Assembly (NCBI GenBank): GCA_907163375.1 | Contig: CAJQUW010004605.1 | Span: forward strand, 22,501 to 86,500 | Direction: 5' to 3' | Source: Prostheceraeus crozeri | Taxonomy: Eukaryota > Platyhelminthes > Polycladida > Euryleptidae | DNA: 64,000 nt | Part shown: piece after piece, positions 12,594 to 22,719 of the stretch | Position numbering within the stretch: the first letter of the stretch is position 1 | Layout: every line of letters begins with the position of its first letter | Notes under the pieces: generated by a model | Seen by the model: only the letters and a program-made list of their open reading frames with translations | Databases searched by the model: none | Told to the model about the DNA's origin: nothing | Made by a program: the position numbers and the translations under genes

Positions 12594-13660
12594 CAGAAAA
12601 GCTGTCTCTGCAATTAGTTTGCATATTTTTATTGTGCATGAATATCTGTTTGAAATATACAGTCGCAGTTATTTGCAAAGATCGGCAATGATAAAATGAC
12701 ATCATTTTTTTTGAAAAATGATATTAAATGATATCATCAAAAATTTTTGTTCCATTATATTTTCTAATCATAGATTCTTTGCATTTTGTATTGAAGCGAA
12801 TTTAGTCTCTTTTGTTTGTTCCACCCTTGTCCTTCCGCACTGGTTGATTCATGTATCGGACAGCAACAGGCTATAGTCTGTCAGTCTGTCTATCATACAA
12901 ATTGTTAAATAACTCATCAATAACACTGTCTTGACGTTTTTGAAGTCTTGACTGTAATCTAAATATTTGCAGGCTTTTTTCGTACTTAAGATACTGTTGA
13001 CCTAACCAACTGCATATTGTAGGCACATTTGTAATTCAAGTGTGTAAAGCTTAAATCAAGACTTGCGATGTGTAATGTATAGGCCATAGGCCCTACCTAG
13101 CTTTTGATATACAAGAAGCTTTGTATGACTAAACTACTTTCCTCGGTCTTCCACTATTTGGAATCTATCGATGCTGCATGCAATCTAATTTTAATTTAAT
13201 TGCTAAGAGCAGCAAAAGTAGCATGGTAGCAGTGTAAATCGAAAAATTCGTATGATTATAGATCTATTTACGGTGTAGGCCTACGCATATTTCACTAAAA
13301 TATGGTATATTTTCATTGTAAAAAATAAAATGATATCATTGCCGATCATAAATTATTTGTAGAATACATTTTATACATTTAAATTCTTTCTAAACTGAAG
13401 AGTGGGGAATCATCTTTTTGTGGATCGAAGGGGGAACGTTGCCATATAGTTTGGGAACCACTGCTCTAGATTAATATGTAATTGGCTTCAGACTTGGGGA
13501 TTTTTTGTTCCCAAAAACTTGCTTCCAGCGTGGCAAAAAATGCCAGACATTATTAGCAACGCCCGTAAAATAACATGCTCGCAACTTTGGAGTGACATCC
13601 AATACGTCATTTCCAAGTCATCACTTACACGTAACTGAGCCCTTTCTGAGATCAGCATTA

Positions 13661-14965
13661 CAGTAGTCCCTGTCTATAACGCCCACCTCACTGCCAAGCA
13701 AATAAAGCTAGTCTGGGAGCTATTGACTTTCTTCCTAAATTCGCGCACAAAGGGCTTAATAGCATGGATTTGTAGATCTTGAAACGCTGATTACAAAAAT
13801 CAAATTCTTAAGTGTAACTTAAGTATTCTTAATTAGTAATATCATTATCAAATAAATTAAAATGATATTAAAATAAAATGAATATTATAATCAAATTCTT
13901 AATAAGTGTACGAAAATGGCCAAGTGTTTCACAATTCATAAATATTTCTTGAATTTTACCATTGGATTACAATGGGAATCCTTTGACCCTACCTATAACC
14001 GAAAACGACTGGCTGTGACACTTAAGAATTTGATTCTTGTAATCAGCGTTTCAAGATCTACAAATCCATGCTATTAAGCCTTTTGTGCGAGAATTTAGGA
14101 AGAAAGTGTCAGTAGCTCCCGGACTAAGTCGTTATAGACAGGTGGTCGTTATTTGCAGGTAAACTTTTGGCTGCCTTTTTTATATGATATATGACATTAT
14201 AGTAATCCAATCATAAGCCTACCCGCACTCACAAGTCTAACACAGCATGATTGCACGAATGACACTAGTTTTTATAGTTTCAGAGGCTACAAAAGTGTCA
14301 ATTCAAAGGGCCTATTACGCAAGATTTGATGAAAATTTAGAAAACTGTGTAGAAGTGTAACAATAATGTGGTACACAAACATAAGTATAAAGCACACATT
14401 AATCAATGAGAAAATTTGATTATGCACTATATTAGGCACTGTACAAACCTATAAGATTATACTGCCGTTACAATTATGTAGAGTACACTCAGATGTAGGC
14501 TCATTGTAGTACGTACATGTATTTATACTCCATTGCGTACACGCGACCAAGGTAATTCAATTCTACAATATTTTATGTAGCTTTGCCGCCTCCAACAAGC
14601 TACAGGGGAAGATGAAGCTAGTAAGTTGAGAGTGTTGAGACTCATGTCTCTTTCAGAGCTAAATGTGAGGGATTAAGATATATAGCTGACAGCTGTTAGG
14701 TAATAAGACCATTGATGTTTGTCTGTTATTAACACATAAAGCTGGCGAAACCTCCACATGTATTTATCGTTCCCCGCAATCCGAGGTCGTAATAAACAGG
14801 GATCAGAGAACAAATTGCCAAATTACTGAGGTCGTAAGGAAGTCGTTATGCACAGGTTGAATTATATATAGGAGATATAGGATATGCATCGGTGCCACAT
14901 TTTTTGGTCGTAATCGAAAAAAAGGAAGTCGTTAAAAGTAGGGTCTTTAATGACAGGGACTACTG
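13661..14965 (+). mobile_element. pogo/Tigger-like non-autonomous DNA transposon
   Basis: The ends CAGTAGTCCCTGT and ACAGGGACTACTG are exact inverted repeats, each directly flanked by TA (13659-13660, 14966-14967), as in the Tc1/mariner superfamily. The sequence resembles Tigger/pogo ends. The 1.3-kb body has no transposase. Its subterminal parts carry many diverged copies of a GTCGTTAT...ACAGG word (for example at 14131, 14787, 14835 and 14909), and a large inner inverted repeat is listed separately. Confidence 0.75.
13713..14127. repeat. Inner 105-bp inverted repeat of the pogo-like element
   Basis: The left arm, about 13713-13818, is repeated inverted at about 14016-14127 with few mismatches; it includes TTGTAGATCTTGAAACGCTG and its complement. 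The loop is about 200 nt of AT-rich sequence. This may be an older, shorter MITE inside the 1.3-kb element. Confidence 0.65.
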
Positions 14966-15216
14966 TACATGTTTTCCTGTTTACTTTCCCATCTTTATCA
15001 GTCAACCTGGACGTACAGATTAATGTCCGTCTTTAATGTTCCGTATAAGCGGAATTGAATTTTTTCATTTCCATTTCCAACCGCCGAACCCGAATTTTTC
15101 CTAATTATAAAGAAATCGATCCTCTCTTCAAACCACACAAACCATCACAGTTTCCGCTCAAACGAAATTAAAATTAATCCTATCCTAATTGCTATTGCCT
15201 GGTTTGTGTTGGCGGT

Positions 15217-15429
15217 ATGTATTTGATAGATGATATCGATTCATTCCCACCACCACCACCTGTTCAAAGACATAGGAGAATACGTTATTTTGACTTTATA
15301 AATCTGAATACATCCCACGAAGAATGCAAAAAAAATGACCAGGCACCTAAACCACCCACTTCTTCATCCACTCTCCCATCTTCTGAAAAAACAAAAAATC
15401 TACAGCCGGACGGCGATGTGGTTGATTGA
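15217..15429 (+). CDS. Possible terminal exon or small gene, unrecognised
   Basis: The frame from the ATG at 15217 gives 70 residues: a proline run (SFPPPPPVQRHRRIRYFDF), then a Ser/Thr/Pro/Lys-rich tail ending DGDVVD and a TGA. An AG just before 15232 could serve as a splice acceptor, so the ATG need not be the start. There is no known domain. The proline-rich low-complexity tail and the non-repetitive surroundings favour a real exon. I do not recognise the gene. Confidence 0.3.
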   Translation: MYLIDDIDSFPPPPPVQRHRRIRYFDFINLNTSHEECKKNDQAPKPPTSSSTLPSSEKTKNLQPDGDVVD

Positions 15430-16499
15430 ACATCAACTAATTAATTGTGCTTGAACCGGTTTTGGTTTTCAGAGGACTTTTAGTGACTTTCCTTGCCATC
15501 CTTGCTATTTAATCTCAATATCCATCCAATATCTGTAACGCAACGAATAACCAAAAGATAAAGAAGTGTGTAGGGGAATTGATTCATTTTAACATTAAAA
15601 TTTATAAAAAAACCCTTCCATCATGCATATAATCGGATCGGATTAGATCGGCAAGAAACTTGAGAATTAAACTGAAAGAGTTTGGAAAATAAATCCATCA
15701 ACCAATATTTTTGTTAGACCAATAAAAAAAGTGAAAAGATACAAATGTTAAAAAAACAATACATGGATGGGCAATGTGAAGTGAAGCTCCCAATGCAAAA
15801 CTGAAAAGCTCAAAAGGAGAAAGGGAGAAAAAACGAAAAAATATGATGAAAATGATTAAACACTTTATGAATGATGAGCAAACAGTTTGTATGATGTTGG
15901 CGCAAGCATTTTTACAGTTCGTTCATTTAAAGCTTGCTTTGGGGAGGCTGTGCATTATATAAAAAGAAAATTGTGGCAAATATAAGTTATAAGAAATTAT
16001 AAAAAATATTGTGAGAGGTGTTTGATTACACAAATTTTGTCACTAAATGAACATTTTTCCAAAAATCCATAATAATAAAAAAAAAAAAATGCGCTCTCGT
16101 ATTTAACTATGAAAAAAATTCGCTCATCAACTATGATATTTGTTTAATCAATATTTGATTTTTCATTATAGCCAATAATAAATTCAAAAAAAAAGAATTG
16201 TGTGATCATAATTGCATTCGACTATTTTCAATCAAAAAACATTTTTGTTTTTTTCAAAATAAATTGAATAGAAAAATGAATAGGAGATTTTTCCACGAAC
16301 CCCCCCAACAAACTTCATATACCATTCTAATGAACATAAAAACAAAAACGTAAAAATTTAAAATGACAAAATCAAAAAAAACTACGCAAATTCTTCATTG
16401 AAAACTTAAAATAATAAATTTTCAAACCGTCTGTTCAACAAAAATATTACAATTACTGATTCAAACCAATTCAAACAATTCTATCAACCGCCAAATTTC

Positions 16500-16730
16500 A
16501 TGGGACTGCCCAAAGTTGCCTTTACACCAGGTGGTCAGAAACTACATCAAGAGAAATGGGTCGACCGGTGGCAAAATTTCATGTTCAATCGAGAAACAGG
16601 CAAAAAGACCGGTTCAGTTGGCTCGGCTAAAAGTAACGATAGAAACTCCGGACCAGTTTCCTACGGCTATCTTTTCCGGCTACCTTTTCTTCATTTCCTA
16701 TTTAACCATGTTTTAAAACTCCCTTGTTGA
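16500..16730 (+). CDS. Possible first coding exon, unrecognised
   Basis: From the ATG at 16500 the frame reads MGLPKVAFTPGGQ, then WVDRWQNFMFNRETGKKTG. A potential splice donor (A|GTAAC) lies at about 16634, where the coding character fades. The W..F.FN.ETG..G arrangement is faintly like the cytoplasmic N-terminus of Na/K-ATPase beta subunits, whose first exon ends near the same place. The expected transmembrane exon was not found downstream, so this is only a hint. Confidence 0.25.
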   Translation: MGLPKVAFTPGGQKLHQEKWVDRWQNFMFNRETGKKTGSVGSAKSNDRNSGPVSYGYLFRLPFLHFLFNHVLKLPC

Positions 16731-17604
16731 AGTCATCTAGTCTTTTTCCCCCCGGCTTATTTTCCCTGGTCTTATTTTCCCTTCAATAAAAAGGTCCGAT
16801 ATATTTCCCATATCTCTTCCTCCCTACTCCATTTACAATTTTCCAAAAAAAAACATTAGTTTCTCGTACTCCTTCAGTTGTACCTCTAAACAAATCCTCT
16901 CCGTTACATTTCTTTCAATATCTCTCAATTTTAAAGAAAGTTAATTTCCCAACGTTAATCTCACTTTAGATATCCCAAATTAATGTCCATCTCGTTTTCC
17001 TCCTTTCTTTTCATCTCACTTTCAATCCCAAGTAGGGACGTGTTCTCGATGTCAATCATCATTCCTCATTTCATTCTCATCTGTGAACTACTTTCAAAAG
17101 GACGCCATTGTCCAACAGACATTCGATTGTGATTCACGTGTTTATCCTTCATATTTTCCGTTCGGACACAGATATGAACACGGACAAATCATATCTTTGT
17201 TGATGACGTTGGACAATTAATTATGATTTTAAGACCATATGTTATTAAGACATCACAGTAATATCATTCGTATAGAGGTCCGGTAAAATATCATAGATTT
17301 GTTACAATTATGTTCAGAACGGAAACTTTAGAACAGTTTATATTTAAGGAATATAAATTTCAAGATAACAAAATTAGATCCGAATGGAAAAATAAAAGGA
17401 AACAAACAATTTAAGATTACAAATAATCATCGGAAATTATAAAACAGAAATCAAAAACTGATTATCGTAAACACTAATAAATAAACAAATTGCTCATTAG
17501 ATTGTTGTTCAAATAATCTGAAGATCTGAGAATGCCCAACAATTCATTTAGAAATTTCTGATCACGTCAGATTGTTGTAAATCGAATTAAACCCTACAAT
17601 AAAT

Positions 17605-18110
17605 TTAATTCCTCGTCCCACTGCGGCATTTCTCCAAACCAGCCTTTATTGTCCTGCGGCATTTCCTCCCTTCACTGCGGCATTTGCTTCAAACCAGCCC
17701 CACCAATGGGTCACGAAAATTTATAAATGGGATTCAGAAAAACAGCATTACTTTTATTTTTGAGGTCATCCTTGGGCTGAGGTCAAAAACTGCCAATTCT
17801 TAGCAAATTTTCATAAGATTACGTTTTGAAATGGAAAATGACAACAAAATCTAAAAAGCATGAACTAATAGAAAGAGCTGGTCAATGTGATTAATGAATA
17901 ATGATTATTAATCGCAATGAGATTTCATCACTGTCATTAGATAAGGTCAAATAATTCAAAGTTTTAGGCCAACTCAAATCGCATTGAAATTCATTTTTTG
18001 AAATGCGCTAAATTGTCTCATACAGATGACAAGAAACAACCCAAATCGGTGAACTTTTGTCAAGATGTATCAGTTCTTCATCTCAAGCATTTCATAATTC
18101 AAGCAATCAT
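17605..18110 (+). mobile_element. Partial piggyBac end, related to the 47-kb element
   Basis: It starts at a TTAA (17605-17608) followed by an end like that at 47112 (CCTCGTCCCACTG against CCTCGCCCACTGG). From about 17720 to 18090 it runs parallel to 47225-47620, sharing blocks such as GGGATTCAGAAAAACAGCAT and GAAATGGAAAATGACAACAAAA. Near the end, CTGCGGCATTT occurs three times (17620, 17657, 17681). The opposite end was not found, so this is a truncated or non-autonomous family member. Confidence 0.65.
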
Positions 18111-18971
18111 TTTTTTGAATTTCGCGATTGTACACAATTGAATACAATTAGTATCTCAAGTGTTTCTTCGAAGTAACGTTCGAAGCGTGTGGCTTGTGAC
18201 CAAATAGACAACATCGACGAACCGTGGTTTCCCTCCGTCAACTTACAAAGACAATGCAAAAAGAAGTCACGTATTCAAATCTTTACATCAAAAATAGTAC
18301 TCAGAATTTCATGAACATTACAGTAAAACCGTTTTAAAACATGATCGGTCTGGTGATGCTGTCTTTTTAGCATTTTAAGCGGTTCTTGTTACTGTAGATA
18401 GCATTTTACAATTCAAGCAATCATTTTTCAAAAAACGCATTTATAAGTAGTATGTATAGAACATACGCAATATCAGTAATGATAACGTGGTAATGGTATC
18501 TGAGTTTCAATTAACATGATTAGTCGACCACGTTTCCTGAACGGGCAAACTACAGAAATTGCAAATCATCTTAAAACTCATAATTCTTATCAATAGAGGT
18601 GAAAATCCTAGAAGGTCGAAAAAATATGGTCGTAAATTTTTTCATGTGGCTCCTGTGGCTAAAATATATGGTCTGCAAAAGAAACAGCCACACCGGAGAA
18701 AGCCACGACAAAGTTAAGAAAAGTCAATGAAGGAGACCTTCAAACTTGTTATTCGTTCCGACGTGAGATACAAAACCGAGGGAGGTGGCCACAATGCAAA
18801 TAGGATTAAACTAAAGTTTATCAGAAACTGCATCAGAATTTAATTGGTTAACAGAACAGTCTACGTAGAAACCTAGAGCTGGAACAATATCTAAAATGTC
18901 AGTCACTGTAAACTGTGCAATACCAAAAGTACTTACCAAACTAATGCACAAAACGAGAATAACAAAATGTA

Positions 18972-19035
18972 CGAAAGCGATTGGCTTTTCTATTGGATTG
19001 TCTTTATGATCCAATAGGAAAGCCAATCGCTTTCG
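18972..19035. repeat. 26-bp hairpin with 12-nt loop
   Basis: CGAAAGCGATTGGCTTTTCT and its continuation (18972-18997) pair with 19010-19035 with a single mismatch. A looser outer pairing (GAGAATAACAAAATGTAC near 18956 with TTCTCGTTTTGTAC near 19080) extends the fold. It is probably a small foldback element. Confidence 0.65.
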
Positions 19036-19973
19036 CAGTGCATGAGCACGAACAATAGTGCTTTCGTATATTTTAATATTCTCGTTTTGTACATCGGCTT
19101 CGTAGTCTAAATCAGCCAGCTTTCGTACTCTACAGTTTGCAGTGAGCCTAGGCAGCCTTCTTTCCCGGTTGAAATGGTGTTAAATGACCGTTGGTTTGCC
19201 TTGCATGATGACAATGATGCTTACCAAACCCATAAAACCGATGGTTCAGCAAAATTTGCAAATCTGATAGAACCCATTGCACCCGCCGTTGACATTTGTC
19301 ACCATCCTCAAAATACAACAAAAATATAAACACTTGAATTATCTTTCACAGGAATGCTCATTTAATGACATAAAACAGAAAAACTCGAATGAAATGAAGA
19401 TGCAAATTCTAATAGGGCGGGGACTGCTCGGCTAAAGTGCAAACAAGATAAATTTTGTAATGATGACGAAGTTACTGCATAATCGTGTTCTAATACAGTA
19501 TAATTTAGAAACTTAAATCTTTCTTATTGAAGTGTACACTGTACATTTAACAGAGGTGGTCATTACACTGCATTCTTCAAAGGGGGCCACTATACTGCTT
19601 CCCTCTCCTTTCAGAACAATTCTTGCTTTTTGTTGACTTTCTCCGAACGGTAGCTGTTTGCTTGTAGACCCAATATCATAGTCATAGGAATCAGATGAGA
19701 AAAAATTGCAACCTCATTCTTTAGAACTCCTGGATTTTTAGGTTCACCGGTCGATTGAACGTCTTCTCTATGGTGAAAGTCGTCAGCGGTCCACACAGTC
19801 CTTGTCTGAGATTTAAGCGGATGCAAAAGTCACGTAGTTCAAGAAATCTTCTTTATTTGTGGCTTCATTGATAGTAAAACAGGACATTCAATGAAATGCG
19901 ATTCTGCATAGCAATTGAAGAACCATATAGTGACAGTTTAGAGACATAATTAACGGCGGTACCTACACGCGTA

Positions 19974-20186
19974 ATGAGAAAGGAGAATAACGCCAATCAC
20001 CCTCAGAACAACAGCAGTCAACATCAAACAAAAGTCCTAACAAAAATATCAGCCGACCATCCCAGGGTCGGGCAGGCAACCGGTTCCGTCGCTATTGATC
20101 GAAGTAGACCAAAACGATTTCCGGGACATTTGATGCTGCCTCCAATCAGGCGCATCGATTCCACTGACAGCAATGAATATGCATAA
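19974..20186 (+). CDS. Unassigned 70-codon ORF
   Basis: The frame is rich in Asn, Gln, Arg and Pro and looks compositionally more like coding sequence than its neighbours. It ends IRRIDSTDSNEYA then a stop. No domain is recognisable and no clear splice acceptor precedes it; the frame is open for only nine codons upstream of the ATG. Chance is a real alternative. Confidence 0.2.
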   Translation: MRKENNANHPQNNSSQHQTKVLTKISADHPRVGQATGSVAIDRSRPKRFPGHLMLPPIRRIDSTDSNEYA

Positions 20187-20499
20187 GTCATCTAATTTGT
20201 GATGACATACACCACAAGGATGGATTCATCTGTGGTTATTTGTATGGGCTAGTATATTAGCGAACACAATCCTGTTTGATGCTAAAGTCTATCAAATCTA
20301 GCTTTCAGCCACTGTATCGTCTAAAATGATGACTGTATCGACAGGCATGAAGAGAAAACTGTGTTAACGTCTTAGGAATTTAATGTGAGCTAAGTAAGTA
20401 GGCCTACTTGTTCGAACAATACATTTATTGCAATCGATTTAATAAGAGAAAAGATCGACTTAGCTATCTGCTGACCGAATACAGTATGGTTGACTCAGA

Positions 20500-20901
20500 T
20501 GTGCGGAGACCTTCAATCCCTATTCCGGGATTATATAAAAATGGTGGTAAATAATGTGCATTTCCTAATTTTGTCGATAATTTTCATTATTTGATTGGTA
20601 TGTTAATGTCCAATCATTATGTGAAGCCTACAGAATGCTTCACAAATACATTTAGAGGCATAAAATAATTGGAAAGTGCAACCTACTTAAACATGCAGAG
20701 AGATAAATTCATGCCTGTAGGATAGGCATGCTATTTTAGTCACAAATTATAAATAGATGGTGATTACCAAATACGTGTATTAGCTATAATTAGTGATTTA
20801 AAATGCGATTTCGAAGTAAGAAATGTATTACACATTTTTAGGACCAATTTAAAGCCAATCCCGAATTCCGGGACTGGGAAAGTCGGGAATTTGCAGGCCC
20901 T
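20500..20901. mobile_element. Possible short hAT-type MITE
   Basis: A 7-bp direct repeat ACTCAGA lies at 20493-20499 and 20902-20908. The inner flanks hold related inverted words (TCAATCCCTATTCCGGGATT on the left, and AATCCCGAATTCCGGGA near 20858 on the right). The terminal inverted repeats themselves are poor, so the call is tentative. Confidence 0.35.
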
Positions 20902-22443
20902 ACTCAGAGCTGAAATGAAACCATAGTACTCTGTGTCACATCCTTATCAAAACACATTTTGACTGACTAAACACTGCTCACACCATGACGAAGATTGACG
21001 AGGCTGCGGATTAAAAGGACGAAACTAAAACTGCGAGGAAGGTATGAAATAAGTTGCTGCATATTGGCCCAATCTCAAGACTGTACAGGCATGGATTATA
21101 GATTGAAGTTCCAAACCGACTCGTCCACCTCAGTCTTTGAGCGCCCCAATAGCTCGCTCTCTCTCACACACTTTCTCTGAAATTCGAGTTTAAGTAGAGG
21201 GTCCCGAGATCATAAATTCACTTAATGCGAGCATAACTGTTATCATTAAATGCACATTGTCAACGAGATTGAATTCCTGACAGTTCAAGCTGTGAATACT
21301 AGACAGTATAGATTGCCACTTATAAAAAGTATGCTTAGTAAGCTTCACTCATTCATTTATCGCAGTTGGATTTCTTTTTCCTTAACGGTACAGAAAAATT
21401 GCAACTTTAACTGTTCTGATATGTTGATATAGTTTTTCACCTATCGTATGTAGCCTTATGTCTCCATTTTCATAAGCAATCTTTTTTCTCTGATTTTTCA
21501 TGTCAGTACATTTCGAAAGTATTCTTGCCCATATTGACTTGTGTCTATCGATTTTCAGTCATGACAAACAGTGAGCTTAGTGATGTGCTCACGTTAGATT
21601 CTCTGTAATCTCCACAAACTCGCGGTATTCATTCCATCGCACACATCATAAGCATGTAGACAGCGCGCTCTCAAATGTTCACAGAGGTCAAGGAAAGAGT
21701 TGATATATCTTGCAACAAAATAAAGCTCAATCATTTGATAACTTAATAAATACTTTTTTATGTAAAAGTTGTTTTACAATTTTAAATTGAGCAAATTGCA
21801 ATTAAAATCAAAAATAGCTCACCTTCTGCAAGTCTTGAGTGGTCGGCATGCAAGATTTTAATCATGGCAGCAGTTCCTCGTTGAACAGCACGACTCAGAC
21901 GTTGCTTCAGAAACGATGTCGACCTTGTCCCCCACTTCGTTCACGGATCTTCCTCCCCAATATGTCAATAAGTGCTACCCCATGGTCCTAAAATTTCCAT
22001 TGCAAATGAACAGAAAATGTAACCACTTTCTAAACCCGCATGCTTGCGCCTCTTTCTTCCGTAAATGAAGCAAGCTTCATGATATAAACTGAGATGGATG
22101 TTGCTGGGTGCTAATGTGTCGACACATGTAGGCCTATAGTCCTAAATAAGTGGTAGACCTCGACTCCATGGACGTAAAGTGATTCCATCATCAGGTATTT
22201 TGCCGTCGTTTCGGCTAAGGCCGACAGGTTCCAAGCCGTTGATAAGTTAATAACATTTCGATGCCTACGAATATCACATTTTTTCTCATTTAACTGATTT
22301 AATTTATACACCGTCTCACTCTGAGAATGTGTCAATTCTGAGAAGAAGTGCTTTGTAAATTTTAGCTTGATTGAAATACTGTACATGTGCATTGTACACC
22401 ACACAATTCCAGTGAAATCATTCTTCATTTGCAGCTCATCGCA

Positions 22444-22719
22444 ATGGAAAATTTCCAATTTGCTGTACTACTGTTATGTTTTATTGGCATTCAATCAGTC
22501 AGCGCAACTACTGACAAAATTTTATATGAATTGTTTGATACCAAATTCACCGGAGTCCGCAATTTGTCGTATGGATTTACGCAGAAAAGAGGTTTAAAAA
22601 CAGATGAGAAGCAAGCTGTTCTGGATATGACGAATGCCTTGCGACTCAAAATCGCGAGTGGTGGTTGTAATATCGCACTCAATGGTTTGGCACCCAATGC
22701 ATCGCATATGAGTGTTATG
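22444..22719 (+). CDS. CAP gene exon 1
   Basis: Contains the start ATG (chosen because a clean signal peptide follows at once) and the first helix of the CAP domain, with the DEKQAVLDMTNALR segment. Two N-glycosylation-type sequons (NLS, NAS) are visible. It ends in phase 0 at a GTGAGT donor. A TATAAA-like word lies at about 22082, roughly 360 bp upstream, but no promoter can be claimed. Confidence 0.85.

Larger units (their letters stand above)
10904..13463 (+). mobile_element. hAT element (Charlie-like ends), decayed
   Basis: The ends are CAGTGCTTCCCAAA and, on the other side, TTTGGGAACCACTG, which form a 14-bp terminal inverted repeat with one mismatch. Perfect 8-bp duplications CTCTAGAT flank it (10896-10903 and 13464-13471). 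Sequence and duplication length are typical of hAT/Charlie elements. The 2,560-bp body keeps only the last part of a hAT transposase on the + strand and holds a PIF/Harbinger fragment on the minus strand, most likely a later insertion. The remainder is AT-rich decay. Confidence 0.88.
14968..17300 (+). other. G-poor compositional island
   Basis: From the end of the pogo-like element to about 17.3 kb the + strand is strikingly poor in G. It is A-rich at 15540-16450 and pyrimidine-rich at 16660-17040. None of the recurrent repeats of the neighbourhood occur here. It contains the two coding-like ORFs described next, several AATAAA words (near 15688, 16256, 16785) and a run of 13 A at about 16078. 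It may be part of a transcribed host gene with long UTRs; this is inference. Confidence 0.4.
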
